Source of the DNA: Bugula neritina
Taxonomy: Eukaryota > Bryozoa > Gymnolaemata > Cheilostomatida > Bugulidae
Length of the DNA stretch: 23,718 nt
Direction of reading: 5' to 3'
NCBI GenBank assembly: GCA_964035545.1
Contig: CAXIUT010000171.1
Location: 1-23,718, forward strand
Part shown: positions 8,714-20,397 of the stretch, piece after piece
How the letters are laid out: every line of letters begins with the position of its first letter
How positions within the stretch are numbered: position 1 is the stretch's first letter
Translations under genes and position numbers: made by a program
The notes under the pieces: generated by a model
The model's input: only the letters and a program-made list of their open reading frames with translations
Database searches by the model: none
What the model was told of the DNA's origin: nothing

Positions 8714-11700
8714 ATGGATGATTGTATTTCAAGTTAAACTGATCAAACACCACCAACAAGTAGTGTCCACACTATGAGAACAATGGTACCCATGCGTTTC
8801 AGACTAACCGACCCAAAAGCTCTCTCCCTAAAAAACAATCAAGGAGGAATTCTTAATCAAATAAAAAAAATCCAAATAAAAACCCCAAAAAGATAATAAA
8901 ACGATGATTAAATATTCGAATTAAAGTTTTGTTAACAGCTTAGTGAATAACATCTCCTTGTAGGCAACTAATATCAATTAAATCTGCTCAACTTTTCAGG
9001 AATTACTGATGACTATGCTTAAATAGCAAGTAATTGGAACATTTGTCTATCTTAGAAGATATCATCAGTATCAGTTGTCAGAAGACGTATCTATGATCTT
9101 ATTTAGTGAGAAAGATATTTTTAATATGTGGAAATCTGCTCTACTGCTATGGTTATAAAGACGATTCAATAGAAACACCTCCAATTTTTTACCAAAAAAT
9201 AATACTAAAACATGCAATAGATGCAATATAAACGCCTAAAATAGATATCCTTTTGGTATTTACATCAACCTATCTAACAGTATTTCAAATGTACAATCCA
9301 AATGGTATATTTTAGTTCAATAAATTACTATAGAAATAATATCTTCCAGAATCTAGTAAAAAGTTAAAGATAAAATTTTTATCTCTTCCAAAATAAACCA
9401 ATCATTTTAGTCTATTCTTTTAACATACTGAATAAAGCTAAGAAACACAAAGTTAACAACTAGCAACAACTCTAATCTAACCTAAAGCAAAAGTGACCAT
9501 CTACTCTCTCAGAATTCAATACAATCGACCTAAAGATTATCATAATTGGAAAAATATAAAAGTTCATAGAAATAGGAATCAAATTTAGAGATAAAGGGTC
9601 TCTTAAAATATAACATTACAAAGATGATATCTTTTTGGTATCGGTAGGTTTGTCGATTCTAGCAGCAAGACATAACTATATCATCGATACTATTCAATTT
9701 TTTACATCTAAATCAAACGCTTTCATCGAGAATTTGTCTACTAAAGAACTGATGCATTATTAAAAATAAAATTTTGATCATTACTATTACTCACTAAATT
9801 AGTAACATAAACCTCAAAAGTTTTAATTAACCTGTATTGACTCAATAGCTGTGAGTAAACCTACTCTACGTAGTTCATTTTTTTCAATTAAGCAAATAGG
9901 ATCTAAAATATTATTTTTTTTTCAATAAAAAAAACAAAAAAGTTCTAACTAACTTAACTTTTGGATAGGAATCAGTGATAAAGTTGATAAAAGTCATAAA
10001 ATCAAATAAATATTCTAAGATAACATTGTCTTTAATGAATAAACTACCAAATAAATGATTAATTAAAAAATATAAGCTGCTCTGAAAATTGGATTTACTA
10101 AAAATTAAGCATATCTAGAACTATGGAATCGTTCTTCTAAAAGTAATAAAAAAGATTATTAACTTCTTATTGCAACTGAACACTACTGTATTATAAAAAA
10201 CTAGCTTTAAAAAAAGTTTAGAAGCCACTCTCTTAGCTACCATGAAGTCTTCCTAGTCCTCAGAAGTGCACTTGATATGCTCCAACAAACCATTATCAAT
10301 AACTGTACAAGCGAAGTAGTCAAGCAACTTGCAATGTGTCACTTTCTTTTCTGCAAAGTCTAAATGTTCTAAAAAATATAACAGGCAAAAAACCCATAAA
10401 AGTCTTTAGGAATGACCATAAGCATTCAAGATTACTACTATCTCAACAATATGTAACTTTAGACAACTCTATTCTAACTACTAAACCAATATCTCATCGA
10501 TCGTAAACCAGTTATTATCAATATAAGAGCCTTACTGAGTCAATTTTCTTTAATATTTAGAGTTCTTTACCACATCATACTTCCCAAAATAATTAATCTT
10601 TTTGGTAGTCATTTTCTTCATCTTATACAAACCATTCCTGAAATTTTACCTATTTAAGCTAACACAGATGATAGATATGATATTACAGGAGGACCTTGGA
10701 GCAAAGTTAATCTATCAACTACAAATGATTTCTTATTATTAGCTAATTTGATAGATTTGGATACTAAAGCTTCAATTCAGGAATTTGTTAATTCCAAATT
10801 TTATAAAATTTATCAGTGGAATACTCATGGAGCTTTCAGCGATTCTATCAAAAATATCTAAAAGAAAATAAGTTTAAATAGTAGCTAGGCTATTTTTACT
10901 CAATTATACTCTCTTCTTCATCTATAAATAGAAAAAGCAAAATAAAATTCATGCAGAAAAGCAGCTCATTAACACTAAATATACATTCAAAAAATAATTT
11001 AACACGTATAAACTTACAACCTCTTACCATAAAGATTAAAAGGTAAGTTTCAATTTTATAGCAGACTCTACAACTGCTTCCGTAACTACTACAACAAAGA
11101 AAGAAGATCTTTTGTTAATTTAGAATCATTCTTCTCCCTTTCAGAAGATTAGTTGTTTCTGATGTATTTCAGAAAATAGAGAGCAGAAAAAGGTATATTT
11201 CTACTTAAATAAATCAAACCTATCTATTAGCGATCAGCTGTCAATGGAGATTAGATTTTTCTAAAAAATATGTTTTGGTTTTTCAAGACAGATGAATCAT
11301 CATGGTCAGATTTAAAAATAATTCTCAATAAATTCAACAGTTAAAAATAAGATTTTCATCTGAATAATGAATAAGTATTCGATATAATTGTCAAAGCAAT
11401 CATGTAAAAAGTAAAAATTGGTACTAATGATCCAAATTAACTTAGTTTAAGTGAAGTTATTGCCTATGTATAAAACCTTCCAGTTGAAATCAGAGATAGC
11501 TAACTTCTGCACAACCTAGTTTCTCTGAGAGATTTACACTAGTAATAATAATTACTGAAAACTATCAAAATAAATATGAGTTTGAGATAGATTTTAGATA
11601 GAGGAGAAGAAGTGATCTTCAAAATGACAGAATACTAAATATAAAAACTCAAAGTGTGCAATTTAACAGAACCAAGAGAGATATTGCTTTATGCTTATAA

Positions 11701-14596
11701 AATTTTATCGGATATCAATTATAAACAAAGTAAAATATATCTAGATAAACATATAAGTTTTCCTTTCAAAGCTTTTTTGATTATTCTCATGCAGAAGTAG
11801 TGTTTTATTCCTCTTTGTCAGCAGGTGCTGGAAGATAGCTATCTTAATAAATCATATCAAGTCACTCCTAAATTAATATAAAATACAGTACTTTATCTTT
11901 ATCGGCAAAGACTTTATAAAAGTCCAGATTATTCAAGTAACAAATAATACATTAATTTACTTGTATAATTGCTCAATCATTCAAGTAGTAAAGCAAAGTT
12001 TATAGTTCTTTCATAAGCTTTTGCTAAAATGTTTACTTTTTCTGGTTTTAAGATCCAATATCCATTTTTTATGAGTTATTATCCAACATCAACCTAAGTA
12101 AAAAAGTTAGTAAATGCTCTAAATAGAGAAGAAGTCAAATCAATAGATTATAAAACTTTATTTGATGTTATTTCATGGTTAAAGATTTTAGGTTAGACTT
12201 GTGAAAATATAAAAGAAACAAGGTCTTATATTCCAGGGCACACTAATAGCAGTAAACTTAACAAACAAAATAAACTAAAACATTAGGTGTATATCATATT
12301 CTTTTTAAAGCTATAAAGATAGGAACTCTTCAAAGAGGCACTATAAATAGCCCATCTGATCATTGATATTGACCTATAAAACAATATTTCGAATATCATA
12401 TTTCCTATTTTTCTTTTAGAAGCACTTCAAAGATAACTACTAGTTAGAGCACAATAACCCCTTATAAGATTGATTTCTTACTATTTCTACTCTCAACAGG
12501 AACTCCTCAAAATCATTAATGAACTAACAAATCCAAATAATAAATTCAGCAGCAAAGATATTGACAATTTAATAAGTAAAAGTCAAAACAACAAAAGTAA
12601 CTAGCTAATTTATGACCCGAAAAATCAAGTATTTTCTAAATGTTTTCAAAATTATATCAAATAAATGGATACAGCAACTCAGGTCAAAAAGATAAATCCA
12701 CTAATGTAAACAATTTGGGCGCAAATTCGTGAAAGACGATAAGAGTATGTAACTAATCCTATTTATTCAATTATTTATAGGATATTATTGCATGATCCTT
12801 TCACCCTTGTGGAATATATTTATCGAAAACACAAAGGAATAAATGTTAAATCACTTAGAGCTCTTTTAACTCTTCTTTCGTTTGAAGGTATTTTCAACAT
12901 GGCAGAACTTCTACAAGTAGGAAAATCAATTTTCTAAATGTTGATAGGCAAGTACTTTTCAACTATCGGTAAAAATAAAGATGATTTTGATCCTGAAATA
13001 TACACTGAATAATATCTCAAAGAACAAAGCAAACTAACAGCTTAAGACCTTCTAGGCAGTTCAATTAGAATAATGAACAATAAATATGAATTTATATTTT
13101 GTTATCCTCATTTCTAAAAGAACTAGGAACTTAAAATCAGAGATATTGAGACAATTATCAATCAACCTTCTATCTATATGCAACAAAAATCAGATTAGAG
13201 CTATCTTTTACTCTAAAAGATGTATCCGCATTGGTGGAGTAAAAAGAAAAAGCAAGAAGTGCTGTCTAAATATCTGGCTACATCTTCTCATCTCAAATAT
13301 TTTTTTGATGATGACGATCTTGAATATACTTAGACTCAATTCGATCTAGAAATACCTTTTGTTGTGTATAAGCCAAGTGCTATTTTTTTTAACTAAGTAA
13401 CTGAAAGAAGCTAACTTACTAATCAACTTATATATGCCCAGCAACCTGTTTTTAAAAATGAGAATAAAACTTCAGATTAGGAATCAACTTAATTTTAACA
13501 AGCTTTCCAGCAAGTATTTAAAAAGAATAAACCTTATAATCCTAGTCGACAAGTTAAAATCAAAAAACATTAACAATTTCTAGTACCTGATAATGATTCA
13601 AGGAATATGGATGCTATATTTGAAACAATGTGCATTGAAGGACAATTTTTATCTATGCTAAAAAAACCTAAATTACCTGTAGTAAATATTCACCAATAAC
13701 TTCATCATAGTGAACTTGAATAAAGTGTTATTATGTCTTGTACTGAACAATCATAGGTCAATAGAGTTGAATTATAGCATTCTTAAGAGTACAGTACATT
13801 CAAAAAGAACCAATCTTTCTTTAAAGATGAAGCAGAAATACCAAAACAGTATATTGAAAATTCTATGAATAAATAAAGATCTTTTTCTCACAATAAAACT
13901 TAAAATATATTGGATGCTTTCGAATAAAGTTTAGATTCTAGTAGAGGTATTAGATAATAGATGGAATATTAAAAATTTATTACTTTGAACTCTGAATAAA
14001 AGAATAACTATTTTGAAGATAAAGTTAGATAGATTTATCATTCTTCTGATAATTTGACCCAAAAAATAAGTTTAATTTGGTCATTAAAGCAAAAATTATT
14101 CAGTATGTAGTCAATAGATCCCATAATCTATAAAATAACTTAAAGACTAGGAAATTGTAAACTTACTAAAAGTACTTTAGTTTCAATATAAAGTATAATA
14201 TCTGAAATAGTATTTTTCAAAGATTTCGAATCATCATCTCTTCTTCAATTGATAAAATAAAACGCGAGCGAATATATACTTCACTAAGAGGACATAATTA
14301 AAGTAGGGAACATAGTTGAATATATATTTGATTAGATAAATGCGAAGGAGTAATTTCTTTTGGTTTTTTTGATAAAATATATAAGAAAATATCATTTAGA
14401 CGATTCCAATAAAAATCATTATAAAGATTAGATCATATTGATCCAGCAATAGATAAGGATAGAGACAATAGAAGATAAAATAAGATAATTGATAGATTCT
14501 AAAAATAGAAATTTGATAAAACTTGGTCAAAATATTTAATATTTTAAAAGATATCGACAATAAAATCATAAATTTTGGAATAAAATTAAACATTGA
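8714..14596 (+). CDS. Giant protein (~1,940 aa), possible Nup155/Nup170-type nucleoporin
   Basis: One very long gene; the frame is TGA-free from about 9600 to TGA 14594-14596. Intron 1 is 9087-9106 (20 nt). A second frame change of +1 lies between about 9450 and 9620; a 61-nt intron (9452-9512) or a 43-nt intron (9493-9535) would fix it, or it may hide a base error. The N-terminal 270 residues read like the Nup155 beta-propeller start: NWNICLSQKISS..., then LYCYGYKDDS, then ILLVFTSTYLTVFQM, spaced as in the family's tryptophan/WNYE and LLVLATP segments. The remainder is helical and Gln-rich, as in nucleoporin solenoids, but about 500 aa longer than usual. Nup155 would be a scaffold nucleoporin at the pore membrane. 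The identification is tentative; a generic alpha-solenoid protein is the alternative. Confidence 0.6.
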
Positions 14597-14719
14597 TAGT
14601 ATCAATTGTCATATTCTATGTATTTCATTATTATTAAGCTATCATTTTGTTGGTTTTATTTAATTTTGTAAAGTTACGTTTTATAGCAACGTAATAAATT
14701 CATAGAATGTTAATATTAA
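14597..14719 (+). promoter_or_regulatory. 123-nt tandem intergenic spacer
   Basis: AT-rich spacer between two plus-strand genes. It must serve as 3' UTR of the giant gene and promoter of the SNARE gene. No motif is recognisable. Confidence 0.35.
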
Positions 14720-15712
14720 ATGAAAAGATAAATCGGAATTATCAGAAATAGGTTTGATAGATTGATTAACATCAAAAAAGAAGCACAAAGGAAAAAGAAT
14801 AGATTCCAGATGGTCGGAAAAGATGATCTAGATTAACATAATAGTACTTCATTATTTATGTAGCTTTCTCTCTAACCACCACCACTTCAGATCCTTCCAG
14901 TCATTCAGAATTTTGTGACTAACTAGAATAAGGATCAAAACAAGCCACACGACTCTTCGAACAGGCTCGAGGAAAAATTATCAAAGTAGCCTAAATACGT
15001 ATTTATCATAAAATTTTAGAAAAGAAAATGAGTTAACTGAGTAAGGCTAGATTTACTTGTTTGAGATAGAAAGAGAATTAGAAATATGACTAAAGTATAT
15101 CTAAATTGGCCAGTGAAGCAACACATGTATGTACTTTATTATTCAGACACTTATGGCAGCTGAGGGGTTTTTAAAACAAATCAGAAAAATATAATCCTCT
15201 TCATTGGCATCCAAAAAAAGTAAATTTTATTTTATTTAGTTATTCAAAATATAGCTTCTTCTCTGGCAGCAGAACTTCAATAAACTAGTAGAAATCTTAA
15301 AATAAAATAGCAGGAGTACTTTAGAAGAGTAAAAGTTTATTAAGGAACATAGAATAGAGCTATGATACTCACTTAGTAACAAAAAAAGACTATGGAAGGA
15401 GAGTGGGAAATGAATTAATAAAAATAATAAGAGGAAGTTAATAAAGGTAAAATAGGAGAATTAGTAAATTCTATCACTAAGCTATCCAACCTATATCGAG
15501 AATTAGGACAGTTTGTAAATGAACAAGGAACAGTTTTGAATAGAATCGATAGTAATCTAGTTCAAACCGAAGAACATACTGTTAAAGCTGTTGGACACCT
15601 CACACAGGCAGATGCAAACGTCAGTAGTCCATTGGCATAAAAAATAATAAAAGGTTTAGCAATCTTGATCCTCATAATGGCAATTATACTGGGACTGAAA
15701 TATATGAAATGA
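14720..15712 (+). CDS. Syntaxin-16/Tlg2-like Qa-SNARE
   Basis: t-SNARE for endosome-to-trans-Golgi fusion. With introns 14999-15024 (26 nt), 15127-15146 (20 nt) and 15220-15239 (20 nt) the protein is 308 aa, similar to syntaxin 16 (about 325). The features run in family order: basic N-terminus; LQPPPLQILPVI, matching the LPPPW region; an Habc-like helical segment with IASSLAAELQQTS and YFRRVKVYQ; then the SNARE helix SITKLSNLYRELGQFVNEQG with the zero-layer Gln in EQG; and a C-terminal anchor GLAILILIMAIILGL ending a few residues before TGA 15710-15712. The SNARE motif and anchor are clear. The syntaxin-16 subgroup rests on the LYRELGQFVNEQGTVLNRID pattern. The exact borders of the first intron are the least certain. 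Confidence 0.88.
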
Positions 15713-15826
15713 TGAAATGATTAGTGCCTTCTAAATTTATTAAAATCTTGACTAAATATCATAGATATAAATTAATTAAAGTGATTAATCTAAACAATCA
15801 GTAAAGATCATTTATGATTTATTTGT
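15713..15826. terminator. Convergent 3' spacer between SNARE and EF-hand genes
   Basis: 114 nt between the stop codons of a plus-strand and a minus-strand gene. AT-rich, with no ORF or repeat. Confidence 0.4.
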
Positions 15827-17040
15827 TCACACTTTTTTGAAGTTGACTCCAAAAAATAAATTACAAAAGATGCAGAAAAGTTTACTAGGTTTATCTGAAA
15901 AGATTTAATACCAAAAAGTATAGTTAAGTCGATAATCTTGAAGTTAAACAAAGGCAGTATTCTTGTTATCTCTTGCTATTTGTCTGAACATCTCATTATA
16001 CATCATTGTCTTTTGGCTAACTTCTCGTCTATTCGAACGAATCCTACATACATTCAACAATACTGCTATCTATGTTATAGAACTGCAAAGGTTTTAGAAA
16101 AACCTGTATCTTTTTTGTTAGTTGCCTTCAAAAAAGGTTCTTCTACCTGCTTAAAACATACTTAGTAGTCTTTGAATGTCAATTTCTAGTCTTGAATAAT
16201 AACTTGTTATATTTTAAAAGACTAATCAGTTTATTACTATCGACCTTCGTTATGTTTAGCAAATTATCCTATTTTGATAACATCTTCTTGAATGGAAGGA
16301 TCAATATTTTTTTCAAAAATAGAAAAAACATCTCTCGGACAAATAAATCCATCTCCATTTTTATCATACATCATAAATGATACTAAATTAGCTTATCTTA
16401 GATTCATTTGAGAAAACTTTTAACCTAATTTTTAAAATTCTTTGAAGTTAAGATAAGATTTTATATGAAAAAAGTTTAAAAACCAACTCGCAAATATCTA
16501 TCCCATCATATTAGTTAAACTATGCTTCAAAAGATTTTTACTCACCAGTCCAGCTATAATTAACATAAATATACATTACAAATCGACAGCTAACTTCCCC
16601 AATAACAAAATCTTTGTAAAAGCCTGCTAAACTCGACTTGCTTGAACTGCTAAACCTTTATGATTATGAACAACTGATTTTTTTGTTTTTTCTTTTTTAT
16701 TTTACATTTGTGGTTTTTTCTTGAAAAACCAGAAAGAATCTAGTCCTCCAGCATTTTTCTTTTGTTTATTTAAAAACTGACTATATCTTTTAATAGATTA
16801 TTTGTGTTAAGGAATTTCTTGCTATTTTTGTTAAATAAAACTATGCCTATTTTTTCGAATCCTTGGAGATAAGTATTGATTGGCTGTATACCTTTTATTT
16901 TAACAAGCTGAATTATAAACAAAAATACATAATCTTGGACATTTCTAGGCAGTATAAGGAATAATTCTACCATACAATCTCAATAATAAACTTGATACTT
17001 TTATTTTTTCAGACAATGTAAAGAATAAGGAAAGCACCAT
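15827..17040 (-). CDS. EF-hand calcium-binding protein with several small introns
   Basis: Probable Ca2+-responsive protein of about 378 aa; precise role unknown. The clearest domain is a canonical EF-hand loop DKNGDGFICPRD (Asp at 1, Asn at 3, Asp at 5, Phe at 7, Asp at 12) flanked by helices SFMMY and VFSIFEKN, encoded near 16310-16380. The N-terminal part is basic and Gln/Lys-rich, then comes FYKDFVIGEVSCRFV and a helical stretch. The intron 16044-16063 (20 nt) is secure, because it joins HRQQ to the coding run IRSNRREVSQKTM. Two more introns of about 29 nt (near 16640) and 28 nt (near 16400) are inferred only from frame changes. With them the coding length is divisible by three. The start at 17040 is the first Met of the frame and is uncertain. 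Stop TGA at 15827-15829. Confidence 0.6.
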
Positions 17041-17275
17041 TTGTTTCTTAGTTCTTACTTTTTTTCATTTTAAAGAAATTAACGAGATTTAACAATACAG
17101 TATTTCGTTTATTTAAAGGAGTCCAGTTTCTCTTCAGTGGGATGCATAAGCGAATTCCTCATAAAATTATTTAGTGCAAGTTATAAATAGTATAATCAGA
17201 TGATATAAATCTCTAAAAGACCTAAAATATTTCGTTAAAATAGTAGCATATAAGAGTCAAAGCGATAATATTGGA
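17041..17275. other. 235-nt intergenic region
   Basis: This is the longest gene-free unique stretch in the window. It lies between the stop of the coiled-coil gene and the start of the EF-hand gene, both minus strand. AT-rich, with no ORF, RNA gene or repeat that I can support. An upstream ATG at 17067-17069 reads MKKSK before GTAAGA and could be an alternative first exon of the EF-hand gene. Confidence 0.4.
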
Positions 17276-17728
17276 TCACTCATGAGGCTTGGTTTAGAAA
17301 TAAAGCAGAAGAGCTTATCGTAAATAGAATAGTTCTTCTCTTAAATTATGATTTTGTTCTTCTAGTGTCTGCAATCTTTCTCTAACTTCCTCTTTCTTTG
17401 GACTTGATTAAGCTCTTTTTAAATGATCAGATTTTATACTTTTTGTATGATTCAAATTTCTAATAGGACTATCTTCTGCATTTAATTCGCCTTTTGTTTT
17501 TTCTTTATATTTTAAAACACCTTCCGACATAAGCTATTTATATTTTTCTTGAATTTCAGGCAAAAGGCTATCCTTCCAATGATATCTTACTTGAGATCTT
17601 CTATTTATGGATAATAAAGATTTATCGTACCCTCCATCATACAAATGACTTCTTATATGAGATTGTCTGATTGATTTTGTGTGAAGAAGAGGTGAACTTC
17701 TTACAGAGAGGAGATCAATGTTTTACAT
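17276..17728 (-). CDS. Small coiled-coil protein, 150 aa, unknown function
   Basis: No family recognised. A single intronless frame runs from ATG at 17728 to TGA 17276-17278. The first half is rich in Ser, Arg and His (SVRSSPLLHTKSIRQSH). The C-terminal third, EEVRERLQTLEEQNHNLREEL, then FYLRQALL, has heptad spacing of leucines and charged pairs and should form a short coiled coil, a common feature of basal-body or cytoskeletal proteins. It lies 77 nt downstream of the CHD-like gene on the same strand. Evidence is the open frame, start context and amino-acid bias only. Confidence 0.65.
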
Positions 17729-17805
17729 CTGAATTTAAATTATCTATTTAACTATTGATAGTTAATCAATTTAATTTTTAAAATAGAAAAATATAAGTCA
17801 AAAGA

Positions 17806-20305
17806 TCAATTGGTAGCTGTTAAATTAAGGAGGAGAGTTTATGTTCTTTTTTTTAGAAATTTGATAAAAACAGATGTTGATAGATTGTTTCTATTATTCA
17901 AATATGTTTTAAAATATTAACGTAGAGGAAGAGAAGAGGTATCTTTTTACCAAACTTGACTATATTCACTTATTGACTACCATCTCCCGAATCCTTTTTA
18001 TAAAATAGCCTGACAAATTGCTAAATCTAGATATTTTGTATTTCCTTATTATTTTTATTCTTTTTGGGCTTTAAAATATCTTTTTAATTTATTCAAAACT
18101 ATGATTCTTTTATGAATTTCAGCAGGCTAAATAAAATAAAATATACCTCAACAGTTGAAAAGAAATAATTTTGAGTTTCAGGTGTAACTTCTACTTTATT
18201 TTAACAAATGGTTTTCAATATCAATAAAAAAGAATTAGAATATTCTGAAAGGATCTTTAATATATTACTATTTGAAAATTATTAAAAGAAAGTACTTTCT
18301 AAATAACAGATTTTATTTTTTAATTCTTTCATGGAGTCGAAATTCAGTCCAAATGCCATTATTGTCCTTAAAAAGACAACTCTCTGCATCTAATTGAAAA
18401 GAGAAAAAATCTCTTGTTAACAGCTATTAACATCTTTAGGTACTTTAGGACATAAAATTTATTGATTTTTTTAATTGACTTATTATCGAAGATTTAAAAA
18501 CTGTGTTTTTAGAAATAGATATTTTAGATTTTTTATTTATATCTTCATTTTTTTTCAACTTTTTTGCATTAAAAAGAAGTGTTTTGTTGAGTATCTTTCA
18601 TTATAGAAAAAGAAGGTACTGAAGATTGGTTGCTTACTCTGAGATCACTTAGAGAACTCCACTATTAATAATCTTTATAACTTAATTTGATTTTAGCGCA
18701 GTCAATATTCTTCAAATATACCTCAATTTATCTTTGAATAGGTTGATCTAAGACCAATAGTTCTGATTAATTTAGCAATCTTTGTAAATCAAATAAATTC
18801 CAGAAACAATTCCAATTTTAATATTAAAGCAGAATGATATGAAAGTTTGTTATTTTTTTACCAAAAGGTTAAATAAACAAGTAGAAGTTAATAATAGTTT
18901 TAAGATATGATTTCTCTCCAGAAAGGGCAATTAGCTGATGCGCAGGGCAGTGACAATTGAGATAATAGGTCCACCATTTTATTTTAGATCGATTTGTACA
19001 TAAAATAATGGGTTTATTTTTTTTATCATGAAAAGTAATAGTATTGAGAAGTCTGCATATTACTTGTGCTGTTATTTAGTCCTTCTATTTTCTGCATTTT
19101 AGTGTTTGTTTGAATTTTTTAGAATAGTAGTGATATATCTATTTTTGAATTTATTCATTTTTTATGAGTCTTTTTAGTTGCTAGCTATCGATCTAGTTAT
19201 TTTTCTTGAGTAGAGAAGTTGAACCATGATTGGCAATATCAATGAATTTTAATTTCTTTGAAAAACTAACTGAAAATAGTATTTTTATGAAGAGTTTTTA
19301 TAACTTCTTTTATAATTAAGACAACTTATTTTGTATTTTTATACTTCTCTTTTTATTGAACTCCTTAACTATTTTTCTTCTTTAAGATTTACTTGATTTG
19401 ATTAATTTGTGCAACAAGGAAACTACTTTTCATTTTATATAAAAATGAATAAATTAGTTCAACATAAGGTCTAACTACATCTTAGTCTTCCAAACAATTG
19501 AGTTAGATCTCGACCATTTAACTAAAAATTTAATTCTAAATAAAAAATCTTTATCTTTTTGATCAGGTTGAAAATATTAGACCAACTTCTAAATCTAAGA
19601 ATTACAAGCCATACTTTGAGGTATATAAATACCTAAAATATTCTCTATCTGATCACTTTCGATATCAAAACCTAAAATCTATTCCGGTTGGGACTATTTC
19701 ATCACTTGCGACATCAACTTCCAAGTATAGTGAATAGGTGATGGATGTTTGATTCTAACAAAACCATATTATATATTTTTGATACTTATTTTCAAGAGAA
19801 CAAGTCTGCTACATTTCCATTTATATTGACAGGTTTGACAAACAAATTTCTTTTATTTATTTGTTTTTCCGTATATTTTTGAAAAATAGCATTCAGACAT
19901 CATGTATAACTTCGAAGGCAGTTCGAAACATCTAGAATGAATCATTCTCAAACAAATAGAACAACTTATTATGTTCTCAGAAGTAGTCACTTATTAACAG
20001 CATGTCAGACAAGAATGTTTACCAAAACAACTATTGCAAAATTTCATGCTTAATGTGCTTTTATACCAAGCTTTAGAACATTCATAATGAGCGAATCTTT
20101 TGCATTTGGAGCAGATATCAAAGTAGCTTTAACCAAATTTGTATGAACATTCTAAACAGTATTAGTAGAAGTTAGGGAGTTGCAATTGAAACTGAATTGA
20201 ACTTATTAGTTAGGTTTAGAAACTCTAAAGGTCATACTCTTCAGGTTCACTGTTCGAACTTGTTAAATAGTGTTGGGATAATACGCTTAGAGGTTAACTG
20301 TTCAT
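17806..20305 (-). CDS. Degenerate CHD3/Mi-2-like protein (PHD + chromodomain + dead SNF2 lobe)
   Basis: Looks like a chromatin protein derived from a CHD3/Mi-2 remodeller. Residues about 55-175 form a Cys/His zinc cluster of PHD type (YCLECSY, ICSKCKRFAHYEC, CNSCFGKHSC, CSICLRMIHSRC, CQTC). A chromodomain-like FRIKFLVKWSRSNSIVW lies near residue 265-280. Next comes a region aligning by pattern with the SNF2 N-lobe (ICRLLNTI, KPIILCTNRSKIKWW, ITNFHIILLQY), but no GKT Walker A and no DEAH: the corresponding sites read KQKDQIT and LVLDQ. No helicase C-lobe follows. The C-terminus has a CHD-type FLRTIMAFG and LQKGFGRWQSI. The intron 18127-18146 (20 nt) is secure. An in-frame TGA at 19430-19432 and a frame break at the 8-A run near 18548 are unexplained, so this may be a pseudogene. 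Confidence 0.6.
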
Positions 20306-20397
20306 TAGCGGCAATAATTAATATATAGCTAATATAGTTAATATGATGGCTTAATATTCATTTTAAAAATATTGATAAGAATTAAATAAGATTTATA

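Noticed and set aside
9075-9110. E2F-like string RRRIYDL in the giant protein
   Set aside because: It arises only if the 20-nt intron 9087-9106 is left in; the frame then hits TGA at once, and splicing removes it.
11043-11061. Possible 19-nt intron GTAAGT...TAG in the giant gene
   Set aside because: The frame is open without removing it and removal would break the frame.
14396-14605. Minus-strand Ile/Leu-rich ORF
   Set aside because: It is antisense to the 3' end of the giant gene, whose frame is continuous through this stretch.
15938-16380. Two short plus-strand ORFs
   Set aside because: They are shadows of the EF-hand gene on the opposite strand, where the canonical Ca2+ loop is encoded.
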